Assembly: GCA_035468985.1 (NCBI GenBank)
Contig: DATISF010000031.1
Span: forward strand, 22,449-86,448
Direction: 5' to 3'
Length of the DNA stretch: 64,000 nucleotides
Origin: DASVHS01 sp035468985
GTDB taxonomy: Bacteria > Acidobacteriota > Thermoanaerobaculia > Gp7-AA8
Below are positions 27,179-35,072 of this stretch, in pieces. The notes beneath the pieces are model-generated. The model saw only the letters and a program-made list of their open reading frames with translations, made no database searches and was not told the origin of the DNA. How positions within the stretch are numbered: position 1 is the first letter of the stretch; the number at the start of each line of letters is the position of its first letter. The translations under genes were made by a program, and so were the position numbers.

Positions 27179-28040
27179 CGTGTTCTTCGTCATCGAATTC
27201 CACGCTCAGCGTGAACCACCCGTCCGGATCGGGTTGGTCGCCGGCAACGCGCTTCGCCATCCGCCAGCTCATGAATTGTTCCGCGGCCCGCGGGTCGACA
27301 CGCACGGTGATGCTGTATCGCCGCCGGCTCTCCCGGAACTTCTCCGTCGACGTTTTCCAGTACGAGGCGAGATCAAAATCCGGTGGCCGGTCAGTGGGAA
27401 TGTCGAGAAGCTTCGCCTTCTCGATTCGCGATACGCGAAACGTGCGAAAGCCGTCGCGCGTGTTGGCAACGAGGTACCAGCTCATGCCCTTCGCGACGAG
27501 GCCGAGGGGATCGATGATCCGTTCCGTCAGCTGGTGGTCCGGCTTTCGATATTCGATCGCCAGCTTGCGGTCGCGCGAGACGGCATCCTGGACGATCGGC
27601 AGGAACGTGAGGTCCTCCGACGCGCCTCGCCAGCCGCTCGTGTCCACATAAAGACGCTGGCGGATGAATGCGGCGCGCGCCCGCAGGGAAACAGGCATCG
27701 CCGCCATCAGCTTGTCGAGCGCGCGCTGGGCTGCGGCGGCCAGCGGAGCATCGCCGATGACCCGCGGCTGGGCCATGAGCAGCGCGCGCAACTCGGCGTC
27801 ATCGAGTCCGGGCACCTGTGTTCGCCACGCTTCGTCGAGCTGCCATCCGCCTCGCGAGCCGCGCAGCGCAAGCACCGGCACGCCTGCCGCGCTCAACGCC
27901 TCGAGGTCGCGATATGCGGTCCGGTGAGAGACCTCCAGCCGCTTCGCCAGCTGCCGAACGGTCATCTTGCCGTTCGCCTGCAGCAGCAGGAGGGTGGAGA
28001 GCAAACGATCCGCTCGCATGACGTCAGGAAATCGTGACAT
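27069..28040 (-). CDS. WYL-domain transcriptional regulator (YafY/DeoR-type HTH)
   Basis: 323 residues from ATG 28040 (MSRFPDVMRADRLLSTLLLL; an in-frame ATG at 28064 is also possible). HTH_11 domain with LAKRLEVSHRTAYRDLEAL, then the WYL domain with KLAIEYRKPDHQLTERIIDP, GLVAKGMSWYLVANTR and FRVSRIEKAKLL, and a WCX-like tail. Its 3' end is the third copy in the repeat block; the stop TAG lies in the palindromic spacer. Divergent from a DinB gene, a common target arrangement for this regulator type. Confidence 0.95.
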   Translation of the reverse strand: MSRFPDVMRADRLLSTLLLLQANGKMTVRQLAKRLEVSHRTAYRDLEALSAAGVPVLALRGSRGGWQLDEAWRTQVPGLDDAELRALLMAQPRVIGDAPLAAAAQRALDKLMAAMPVSLRARAAFIRQRLYVDTSGWRGASEDLTFLPIVQDAVSRDRKLAIEYRKPDHQLTERIIDPLGLVAKGMSWYLVANTRDGFRTFRVSRIEKAKLLDIPTDRPPDFDLASYWKTSTEKFRESRRRYSITVRVDPRAAEQFMSWRMAKRVAGDQPDPDGWFTLSVEFDDEEHACFVVQGMGGRAEVLEPVDLRERVFASAKAVIARLT

Positions 28041-28104
28041 CCGAATTATGCCGCGGGTTGGCATATATCAGTGATTAGAGTTTGCGCCACGGAAGGAGAA
28101 GCAC

Positions 28105-28599
28105 ATGAAGCTGTCCGAATTGCTCCTGGCACAACTGGAACGGGAATCAGCCGGAACGCGCAAGGCCCTCGAGCGCGTCCCCGAGGGGAAGAACGATTGG
28201 CGGCCGCATCCGAAGTCGATGCCCCTCGGATCTCTGGCGGCGCTCGTGGCGAGCATGCCCTCGTGGTTCGCGATCATCGTCGATCAGAACGAGCTCGACC
28301 TGGCGAGCGGAACCGGCGCGCAGCCGGCGGTGAAAACGCCGGGCGAGCTGCTGCAGATTCATGACAAGGCGCTCGAGGCCGCCCGCAAATCGCTGTCGAA
28401 GGCCACCGACGATCACCTCATGAAGTCGTGGCGGCTTCTGTTCGGAGGCAAGGTCCTCGATGACCGGCCGCGACACCTGATCCTCGCGGACACCATCAGT
28501 CACCTCGCACATCACCGGGCGCAGTTGACGGTGTACCTGCGGCTCAACGACAAGCCGGTCCCGGCGCTCTACGGCGCCTCGGCCGACGAAGGGCGGTAG
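28105..28599 (+). CDS. DinB-family protein
   Basis: 164 residues, SD AAGGAG 9 bp before ATG 28105. Four-helix DinB domain: MKLSELLLAQLERESAGTRK at the start, LGSLAALVASMPSW (the first metal His is replaced here) and LADTISHLAHHRAQLTVYLR, the usual C-terminal His pair. Probably cytosolic; a thiol-transferase-like role is known for some relatives. Divergent from the WYL regulator, with only 64 bp between the start codons, suggesting shared control. Confidence 0.9.
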   Translation: MKLSELLLAQLERESAGTRKALERVPEGKNDWRPHPKSMPLGSLAALVASMPSWFAIIVDQNELDLASGTGAQPAVKTPGELLQIHDKALEAARKSLSKATDDHLMKSWRLLFGGKVLDDRPRHLILADTISHLAHHRAQLTVYLRLNDKPVPALYGASADEGR

Positions 28600-28614
28600 G
28601 CGCGGAGGTGACCG

Positions 28615-29178
28615 ATGTTCGTTGATGACGTAGTTGAAGGGCTCCTCGCCTGGGGAGAGGAGATTCGCGACGAACACGACTCCGACGTGATCGCCGTGGA
28701 TTTCCGCGATGGTGCGAGCGTCCGGGCGGCGCTCATCGGCGTGAGCAAGGCATTCTCGCTCGGAGCGCTCGTGCCGCAGCTCATCGCGCTCGCGTTCAAC
28801 GTGCGGCAGGCGTCGGATATCGAGAGTGCCGTCGACACGTCGGGTGTCCCGTACGCGTTCGTGCGCCGCCGGTTTTTCATGCGTTCGGCCGGGCGGCCGC
28901 AAAACACATTCAAATTGACGCGGGCACGCGAGATGGTGGCCATGGTGATCGCGGTCGACGGCGGCGCAGCACGTGCTACCGCCGCCGGTTCGAATCACGA
29001 GATCGCGAGAACGCTGTCGCGGATCGCCGGCCGGCCGGTGGTCTATGTCGATGTGCCGGAGAACATCGCCAGGCAGTCGATGCGACAGCTCGGGATGCCC
29101 GCCTCGCTCATCGAAGGACTGCTGCAACACGCGTCAGCCGATGCGGCATGTCCGAACGGCGGCTCCGCAATCGGCTGA
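28615..29178 (+). CDS. Shortened NmrA-like NAD(P)-binding family protein, probably a remnant
   Basis: 187 residues versus about 290 in the family. Pieces in the right order are recognisable: VIAVDFRDGASVRAALIGVS, LGALVPQLIALAFNV, SGVPYAFVRRRFFM, NHEIARTLSRIAGRPVVYVD and RQLGMPASLIEGLLQ. The N-terminal GxxGxxG cofactor loop is missing, as are the central membrane-proximal and VDxRD segments. The frame remains open, so it is either a decaying gene or a reduced protein without cofactor binding. Starts 15 bp after DinB. Confidence 0.6.
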   Translation: MFVDDVVEGLLAWGEEIRDEHDSDVIAVDFRDGASVRAALIGVSKAFSLGALVPQLIALAFNVRQASDIESAVDTSGVPYAFVRRRFFMRSAGRPQNTFKLTRAREMVAMVIAVDGGAARATAAGSNHEIARTLSRIAGRPVVYVDVPENIARQSMRQLGMPASLIEGLLQHASADAACPNGGSAIG

Positions 29179-29193
29179 TGCTGGAGTATCGAT

Positions 29194-29373
29194 ATGAGAC
29201 TCAGAGACTCCTCGTTCGCGCTGGCGGTGGTCGTCGCCGGACTGTTCTCGGCGTGTGCAAAGACATTCGCGCAGCCGGCGCGTCCGCCATCGATCCATCG
29301 CGCCACCGATCCGACGAGCTCCCCGATGAAAGCTCCACCGCCACCCTCGGACGACGGGAAGCGATATCTGTGA
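29194..29373 (+). CDS. Small Pro-rich lipoprotein
   Basis: 59 residues: MRLRDSSFALAVVVAGLFSA followed by Cys in a lipobox (AGLFSAC), then a mature peptide with PARPPSIHR and KAPPPPSDD. Probably a short periplasmic lipoprotein tethered by its lipid. No recognised family. It starts 15 bp after the stop of the NmrA-like remnant. Confidence 0.45.
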   Translation: MRLRDSSFALAVVVAGLFSACAKTFAQPARPPSIHRATDPTSSPMKAPPPPSDDGKRYL

Positions 29374-29395
29374 TGCCGAGATCGGTGGCTGACGA

Positions 29396-29593
29396 TCATG
29401 CGGATGCCTCCTTCACGACATATCTCCGCAGGATCGGCATCATCGGGCACCAGTTCGTAAAGGCTGACTGCACCAGATTGGCGCCCATGAAGGCGGTCAC
29501 GGCGAAGAACCATGGGGAGAGCCAGTAGCCCGCGGCCACGGACAGAAGGACGACGACTCCGGCGATGAGTCGCAGGTAGCGTTCGACGTTCAT
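29396..29593 (-). CDS. DUF2892-family small membrane protein
   Basis: 65 residues: NVERYLRLIAGVVVLLSVAA, then WFFAVTAFMGANLVQSAFTN and WCPMMPILRR, the typical two-helix DUF2892 fold with the conserved WCP. Such proteins often accompany rhodanese or sulfur/metal-handling genes. Just downstream (10 bp) of the DGC-domain gene on the same strand. Confidence 0.9.
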   Translation of the reverse strand: MNVERYLRLIAGVVVLLSVAAGYWLSPWFFAVTAFMGANLVQSAFTNWCPMMPILRRYVVKEASA

Positions 29594-29603
29594 GGACGAC
29601 TCC

Positions 29604-30140
29604 TTATGACGTGCAGCACGGTGTCGCCGATTTTTCGGCGGGCACGCACTTCGGTTTCGCTTCGGACGGTTTGCCGATGATCGCCATGATCTTGTCAGCC
29701 ACTTCTCTGGCTACGGCCTTGCGCTCTTCCTCGGGCACGTCATTCATCAGGAAGATATCGGTGTATTTCTTGTAGAGGGGCAGCGCATCGACGTGAAGAA
29801 CCTTCTCTGCCTGAATCAGGTTCTTCAGAACGCGCCCGTGGCATTTGAGGAAGCAGCCGTCGATCATGACGACCTTGTCCGCGGATTTGACCCACGATGC
29901 CATTGCGGAGTGCGGCACGAAGAATGTTTCCGCATGACAGGCGCGTGCAAGCGACGGCACGTCCTGCGCGACCAGATTCGCCGCGAGCCTGGCGATCTCT
30001 CCGCGGATGCATGGCCCTTCGCAGGAAAGGACAGGAGTCCTCTTCGCCGCGATTTGTTCCTTTGCGTACGCTTCCCCCGCGGGACAAAAGCCTTTCACTG
30101 CTTGCACATCGACTGAGAAGTCGGGCGTGTACGTTTCCAT
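29604..30140 (-). CDS. DGC-domain putative zinc-binding protein
   Basis: 178 residues from ATG 30140 (METYTPDFSV; first in-frame ATG 30152). Cys-rich: FCPAGEAYAK, VLSCEGPCIRGEIARLAA, the eponymous DGC motif in VVMIDGCFLKCHGRVL, and a C-terminal KCVPAEKSATPCCTS. The DGC family is annotated as putative metal-binding and function is not established. Divergent from the ECF sigma gene with a 72-bp shared control region, so a sigma-regulated metal or redox module is likely. Confidence 0.85.
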   Translation of the reverse strand: METYTPDFSVDVQAVKGFCPAGEAYAKEQIAAKRTPVLSCEGPCIRGEIARLAANLVAQDVPSLARACHAETFFVPHSAMASWVKSADKVVMIDGCFLKCHGRVLKNLIQAEKVLHVDALPLYKKYTDIFLMNDVPEEERKAVAREVADKIMAIIGKPSEAKPKCVPAEKSATPCCTS

Positions 30141-30212
30141 GTTGACCTCCATTCATGTGGTTAGTCGGTTCCGGGCTCGCAAGGGATACACTTCGCAAGG
30201 GGCCTCCGAACG

Positions 30213-30779
30213 ATGGAGATCCAGTCCGGCCAGCCACCTCCTTTCGGACAAGTCGCTGAGGAGCTGTCAGGGCCCTTGCTGCGCTATCTCGGACGATACG
30301 TTGGCGACCGGGACCTCGCCGAGGATCTCCTCCAGGAGACACTGATCCGGATCTCGCGTGCTCTGCCCAACTTCGCGGGGCGATCCGAACTGAAGACGTG
30401 GGCCTACTCGATCGCCACGCGCGTTGCCGCCGACCACTTCCGACAGCCCGTCAACCGGGTTTCCATCATCGACATCGCCGAATCGCTTGAACTGCCGGAC
30501 TCCGAGCGGCGCGTCGAGGAGCGACTGGTGATCGACGAAATGAACGCCTGCGTACGGCAAGTCATCGACAGCCTGCCGGAGGACTACCGGGCAGCACTCG
30601 TCCTTCACGATCTCGAAGGGCTGACCGCGGCGCAGACGGCCGAGATTTCCGGTTGTGCACTGCCGACCGCGAAGATCCGGATTCACCGCGCCCGCGCGCG
30701 TCTCGCGGAGGCTCTAAAAAAGGAGTGCGACTTCTACCGGGACGGCGAGGACGTGTTTCGCTGCGACCGGAAGAGCTGA
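30213..30779 (+). CDS. ECF-type RNA polymerase sigma factor with Cys-containing tail
   Basis: 188 residues. Sigma2 region: YLGRYVGDRDLAEDLLQETL and KTWAYSIATRVAADHFR; sigma4 region: SLPEDYRAALVLHDLEGLTA and TAKIRIHRARARLAEAL. It ends with ECDFYRDGEDVFRCDRKS, a short tail with two Cys seen in some ECFs next to metal-handling genes. No anti-sigma gene is adjacent; the tail or the divergent DGC protein may sense a metal directly. Confidence 0.93.
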   Translation: MEIQSGQPPPFGQVAEELSGPLLRYLGRYVGDRDLAEDLLQETLIRISRALPNFAGRSELKTWAYSIATRVAADHFRQPVNRVSIIDIAESLELPDSERRVEERLVIDEMNACVRQVIDSLPEDYRAALVLHDLEGLTAAQTAEISGCALPTAKIRIHRARARLAEALKKECDFYRDGEDVFRCDRKS

Positions 30780-30780
30780 C

Positions 30781-31086
30781 TGCGCTCCGGCATACCCCGA
30801 CCACTTCGCGGATCGCTTCACGACGGCCGCGGGATTCTCGAACGGAATCATGTGCCAGGAAGATCAGCACTCTCAGCGTTTGCGGCGGTACATTCCGCAG
30901 AGACGGCGACCGCGCATCGAAGCCGGAGAGCGACGGCCAACGAATGGCCCACCAACACGTAGGGCGGTGTGATGTTGGCGTTCCCGCATTGGACATGGAG
31001 TCGCAGGCCGTTCGACTCGATTTGATCGCCCGGAGCGGCGGTCGTGGGCACTGCAATCGCCCCGATTGCGGCCAGGGAAGGTCCGA
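30781..31086 (-). pseudogene. Alpha/beta hydrolase remnant
   Basis: On the minus strand, fragments include SLAAIGAIAVPTTAAPGDQI, IESNGLRLHVQC and PPYVLVGHSLA (nucleophile elbow GHS), then after a large deletion HMIPFENPAAVV and, one base off frame, EAIREVVGVC, which is the usual end with the catalytic His. About 200 codons are missing. The likely start of its signal peptide (MNRVVALLWASAC) lies beyond the dispersed repeat to the right, near 31257, so the repeat seems to sit inside the old signal sequence. Confidence 0.6.
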
Positions 31087-31087
31087 A

Positions 31088-31217
31088 CAAGTCGTTGTTC
31101 ACGTCATCCTGAGCCGCGAAGACGGCGAAGGATCTGGAAATGGCAGGCGTTTTCGCATCCTGAGATCCTTCGTCGCGCTTCGCCGACTCAGGATGACGAC
31201 TTGTTCAGAGGTTCCCT
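31088..31217 (+). repeat. Dispersed palindromic repeat, copy 1
   Basis: About 130 bp of imperfect palindrome: CATCCTGAGCCGCGAAGACG, GCGAAGGATCT, a short spacer, then AGATCCTTCGTCGCGCTTCG and CCGACTCAGGATGACGACTT. The same element is found inverted at 31774-31915, as a shorter form at 57176-57262 and in tandem at 63481-64000. Confidence 0.92.
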
Positions 31218-31515
31218 GACACGCAGACGCCCAGAGCAAGGCCACCACGCGATTCATTGATCTCCGACCTTCTTGAAAATACAGGACCTCGAACGCTTTT
31301 CGAGACTTCAGTGCTTCGGTGCGTTGCGAGAGAAGGTCGAATGAACAGTTGCGCGCTTGTGCAATCAGATCGGCCGGCTCGACGAAATGGAACAGAGGTT
31401 CCAGTTCAAGGAGACTCGTGTACTTCGCCGGCGTGACTGCGGCGAACGCATCCGAAGGGCGCTGCAGCACGACACTCAGACCGCCGCCGCGAATGGCCCG
31501 GCTCAACTCGATCAT
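31218..31515 (-). pseudogene. Unrecognised coding remnant
   Basis: An open minus-strand frame encodes MIELSRAIRGGGLSVVLQRP, then PAKYTSLLELEPLFHFVEPA, DLIAQARNCSFDLLSQRTEA and KAFEVLYFQEGR, a stretch with clear protein character but no family I recognise. Its 3' end reads on into repeat copy 1, which supplies about 33 extra codons, and its 5' end joins abruptly to the frameshifted membrane-protein remnant. Start and end are therefore not original. Confidence 0.4.
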
Positions 31516-31785
31516 CAGCCGCGGCCACTCGAGATACTCGTGAAGATCAGAATGCCTTTGCGTTCAAGCGGCTTCTGATCCGCCCGAGATGAGCAGAACC
31601 GTCCAGCCAAGCATGAGAGACGCGCCCATCTGCATGGCAAATCGATACTCGACGGATGGGCTGAAACTCGTAAGCTGATTCATGGCGGCAAAGATCCGGG
31701 GAAACAGCATTTGCACGACGGCCAGAGCGTCGATGAATGCCCCGGCCCAGAAACTGATTCGCAACCACCTGAGGAACCTCTGCAC
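31516..31785 (-). pseudogene. Frameshifted small membrane protein
   Basis: Begins MQRFLRWLRISFWAGAFIDA at 31785 with four-helix membrane character (MQMGASLMLGWTVLLI), then stops at 31564 after SGGSEAA. Removing one C near 31586 gives WADQKPLERKGILIFTSIS, the natural continuation, which then breaks at the junction with the neighbouring remnant. So one single-base insertion plus a downstream truncation. Confidence 0.5.
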
Positions 31786-31915
31786 AAGTCGTCATCCTGA
31801 GTCGGCGAAGCGCGACGAAGGATCTCACGATGCGAAACCGCCTGCCATTTGGAGATCCTTCGCCGTCTTCGCGGCTCAGGATGACGTGAACAACGACTTG
31901 TTCAGAGCTTCCCTT
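31774..31915 (-). repeat. Dispersed palindromic repeat, copy 2 (inverted relative to copy 1)
   Basis: Same element as 31088-31217, in opposite orientation: GTCGTCATCCTGAGTCGGCG, GAAGGATCT ... GGAGATCCTTCGCCGTCTTC and CGGCTCAGGATGACGTGAAC. Together the two copies bracket the 560-bp pseudogene patch. It extends to within 27 bp of the RND permease stop. Confidence 0.92.
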
Positions 31916-31942
31916 ACGGCTTCGTTCACGACAAACCCTCGT

Positions 31943-34900
31943 TCACGCCGTCTGCGGCTGTGCGCCGCGCCAGCGGTTGATCAGGGAGCGTGCAGCCGCG
32001 GCGACGCGTCCGAAGATCTTCGCCTGTGCGAGATCGTCGAACAGACTGTACGCCACCGGCGTTCCGATCAGCGTCAGCAGAAGGGAAAGCGTCTGGCCGC
32101 CGATGATCACCGAACCGATGGCGCGGTTCGTGGCCGCGCCGGTGCCGCTCGACGCGACGAGCGGGATCATGCCGGCGACGAATGCCAGCGTGGTCATCAG
32201 GATGGGCCGCAGCCGGTCGCGATTGGCCTCGCGGATCGCCGTGGCGCGATCGAAGCCCTCGGCACGCAATCCGTTCGTGTGATCGATCTGCAGAATCGAG
32301 TTCTTCTTCACAATGCCGAACAGTACGAGGATGCCCAGGGCCGAGAAGATGTTGAGCGACTGATTGAGCACGACGATCGAGAGCAGCGCGAACGGTACGG
32401 TCATCGGCAGCGAGAGCAGGATCGTGACGGGGTGGATCCAGCTCTCGAACTGCGCGGCCAGGATCAGGTACATGAAGATGATGGAGAGCACGAACGCCAT
32501 GAGGAAGGCTTTTCCCGTCTTCTCCTGCTCGCGCGACATTCCGGTGACGCCGGAGGCGTAGGCCTTCTCCATCTTCAGCTCGCGCGCGGTCTTCGCGAGC
32601 GCATCGATGGCCGCCTGCGATGAATGGCCGGGAAGCATGTTCGCGGTGATCAGAATCTGCCGCCGGCGATTGAGGCGATTGATCTGGGCCGGCCCGGCTC
32701 CGCGCTCGATCTTCACGAGATCGCGCAAAGCAACGCGCTGACCGGTGGCCGATGGCACTTCGATCTCGCCGATGCCGGCGGCATTGCTGCGCCACTCCTT
32801 GTTCGCGCGCACGTGCACTTCGTACGACTCGCCGCGCTCGTAGTAATCGGTCGCTTTCTGACCGCCGACGAGCACGTTCAGTGTGGCGGCGACATCCTGC
32901 ACGCGAACGCCGAGGTCCGCGGACTTCTCGCGGTCGACACGGACGCCGAGCTCCGGCTTGCCGACGATGTAGTTCGTGTCGACGTCGGTGACGCCGGGGA
33001 CCTTCTTCAGCGCTGCAATGAGAGCGCTCGAGTACTGCTCGAGCTTGTCGAGATCCGGTCCGCCCACCCAGTAGGTGACCTCGGCGTTCACTCCGCCGCT
33101 GAATTCCGGGACCTTGGCCACCTGCGCGCGCAGATTGAGGTCGCCATATTGCGGCAGGATCCGATTCCGGACGACGCTCATCAGATCGGACTGCGAGCGC
33201 TTGCGCGCGTGAGCCGGCACCAGCTTCACGTAGATCGTGGCCAGGTTCTGCGTGCGCTGCATGTCGTCGCCGATCGTCACCACCGTCGTGGCCACTTCTT
33301 TCTGCTGCCGGACGCGCGATGCGATCGACTCTGCGATCCGCTTCGTCGTGTCGAGACTCGCCCCTTCCGAAGCCCGAACGGTGACCAGGAACTGCGACTC
33401 GTCATCGGCAGGGAGGAAGTTCTTGTTGGCCACGATGAACAGCGGAATCATCGCCGTGAAGATCAGCAGCGTCGCGGCGACGACCGCCCAGCGGTGTGAC
33501 AGAGCCCAGTCGAGCAGTCGGAGGTACGCGCGCTCCACGGCCGAGTACCACCGGCTCGGCGTGTCCTCTTCCGCGTCGCTCTCGCTCAACCAGCGCGACG
33601 CCATCATCGGCGTCAGCGTGAAGCTGACCAGCAGCGAGATCGCGATGGCCACGGCCATGGAGATGCCGAACGAGTACATGAACCGGCCGACGACGCCACC
33701 CATGAACGCGACCGGAAGGAAGACGGCGATCAGCGACAGGGTCGTCGCCAGAACCGCCAGTCCGACTTGGCGCGTGCCTTCGACCGCCGCCTGCATCGGG
33801 GTCAATTTCTTCTTCTGCATGATGCGGAAGATGTTCTCGAGCACGACCACCGCGTCATCGATGACGATCCCGACGGCGAGCGTCAGCGCCAGCAGCGTGA
33901 GCACGTTGAGCGTAAAGCCGAAGAACCTCATCGCCGCAAACGTTGCGATCAGCGAGCTGGGGATGGCGACGGCCGAGATCAGCGTCGGCCGGAACTTCTT
34001 CAGGAACAGCCACACCACGGCCGCCGCCAGAAGCGAACCGATGATGAGGTGTTCTTTCACCGCATCGACCGCGCCGATGATGAAATCCGACTGATCGCGG
34101 ACGATCTGCAGTTTCCAGCCGTTCGGCAGCTCGGAGCTCATCTCGGCAACGCGCTCCTTCACCGCATTGACGACGTCGATCGTGTTGGTTCCCGACTGTT
34201 TGCGGACGATCAAGACGATGCCCGGCTTCCCGTTCACGTTGGCGACGGTTTCGGCCTCGGCGATGCTGTCATCGATCGTCGCGACGTCACGAATGCGGAC
34301 CTGGTAATCCCCGCGCGACGTCACCGGCAGCGCGCCGAACGCCTCGGGCGTTGAGACCCGGCCGTGCGTTCGCAATGTCAGGTCGCTCACGCCCTCTTCG
34401 ACTTTGCCGCCGGGAATCTGGACGTTCTGCGTGCGCAGCGCGTTCACCACGTCGGCGCCGGTCAATCCATGCGCGGCGAGCTTGGCGTTGTCGACCGCGA
34501 CGTTGATCTGCCGCGGTCGCGCGCCGACGATCAGCACCTGGCCGACGCCCTCGATCGTCTCCAGGCGCCGTTTCAAGATCTTGTCGGCGTACTCGGAGAT
34601 CTCGCGATCGGATGCCGGCGCGGCCAGCGCGATGGCGATGACCGGCTCCGAATCGGGATCGGCCTTCTGAATCAGCGGCTGCTTCGCGTCGGCCGGCAAC
34701 TGCGAGATCACGCCGTTGACGCGGTCACGCACTTCCTGCGCGGCGACGTCCCCATTCTTCTCCAGCGCGAACTGAATGCTGACGACGGAGACGTTCTCGG
34801 ACGAGAACGACACGATCTCCTCGATGCCGCCGATCGTGTTCACCGCGCCTTCGATCTTCTCCGTGACCTCGGTCTCGACCTCCTGCGGCGCTGCGCCGGG

Positions 34901-35056
34901 AAGGACGGTGGTGATCGTCACCCACGGGAACTCGACCTTCGGAAAGCGGTCGACACCCAGTTGAAAATACGCGAACAGGCCGGTGACGACGAGTGCCAGC
35001 ACGAGCACGGTCGCGAAGACCGGCCGGCGTACGCAAAGCTCTGCAAGTTTCTGCAT
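31943..35056 (-). CDS. RND efflux permease (MdtB/AcrB-like), second pump
   Basis: 1037 residues, start ATG 35056. RRPVFATVLVLALVVTGLFA begins TM1; porter domain follows with FPKVEFPWVTITTVLPGAAP; TM4 holds the proton relay GIVIDDAVVVLENIFRIM; a second set of six helices ends near NRAIGSVIIGGQTLSLLLTL. Third gene of an adaptor-channel-pump operon (TolC 37260, adaptor 35969, permease 35056). Confidence 0.97.
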   Translation of the reverse strand: MQKLAELCVRRPVFATVLVLALVVTGLFAYFQLGVDRFPKVEFPWVTITTVLPGAAPQEVETEVTEKIEGAVNTIGGIEEIVSFSSENVSVVSIQFALEKNGDVAAQEVRDRVNGVISQLPADAKQPLIQKADPDSEPVIAIALAAPASDREISEYADKILKRRLETIEGVGQVLIVGARPRQINVAVDNAKLAAHGLTGADVVNALRTQNVQIPGGKVEEGVSDLTLRTHGRVSTPEAFGALPVTSRGDYQVRIRDVATIDDSIAEAETVANVNGKPGIVLIVRKQSGTNTIDVVNAVKERVAEMSSELPNGWKLQIVRDQSDFIIGAVDAVKEHLIIGSLLAAAVVWLFLKKFRPTLISAVAIPSSLIATFAAMRFFGFTLNVLTLLALTLAVGIVIDDAVVVLENIFRIMQKKKLTPMQAAVEGTRQVGLAVLATTLSLIAVFLPVAFMGGVVGRFMYSFGISMAVAIAISLLVSFTLTPMMASRWLSESDAEEDTPSRWYSAVERAYLRLLDWALSHRWAVVAATLLIFTAMIPLFIVANKNFLPADDESQFLVTVRASEGASLDTTKRIAESIASRVRQQKEVATTVVTIGDDMQRTQNLATIYVKLVPAHARKRSQSDLMSVVRNRILPQYGDLNLRAQVAKVPEFSGGVNAEVTYWVGGPDLDKLEQYSSALIAALKKVPGVTDVDTNYIVGKPELGVRVDREKSADLGVRVQDVAATLNVLVGGQKATDYYERGESYEVHVRANKEWRSNAAGIGEIEVPSATGQRVALRDLVKIERGAGPAQINRLNRRRQILITANMLPGHSSQAAIDALAKTARELKMEKAYASGVTGMSREQEKTGKAFLMAFVLSIIFMYLILAAQFESWIHPVTILLSLPMTVPFALLSIVVLNQSLNIFSALGILVLFGIVKKNSILQIDHTNGLRAEGFDRATAIREANRDRLRPILMTTLAFVAGMIPLVASSGTGAATNRAIGSVIIGGQTLSLLLTLIGTPVAYSLFDDLAQAKIFGRVAAAARSLINRWRGAQPQTA

Positions 35057-35072
35057 GACGTTCTCCCATCAG

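Noticed and set aside
28980..29000. tRNA-like T-arm 'ggttcgaatc'
   Set aside because: No acceptor or anticodon stems around it; it lies in the NmrA-like frame.
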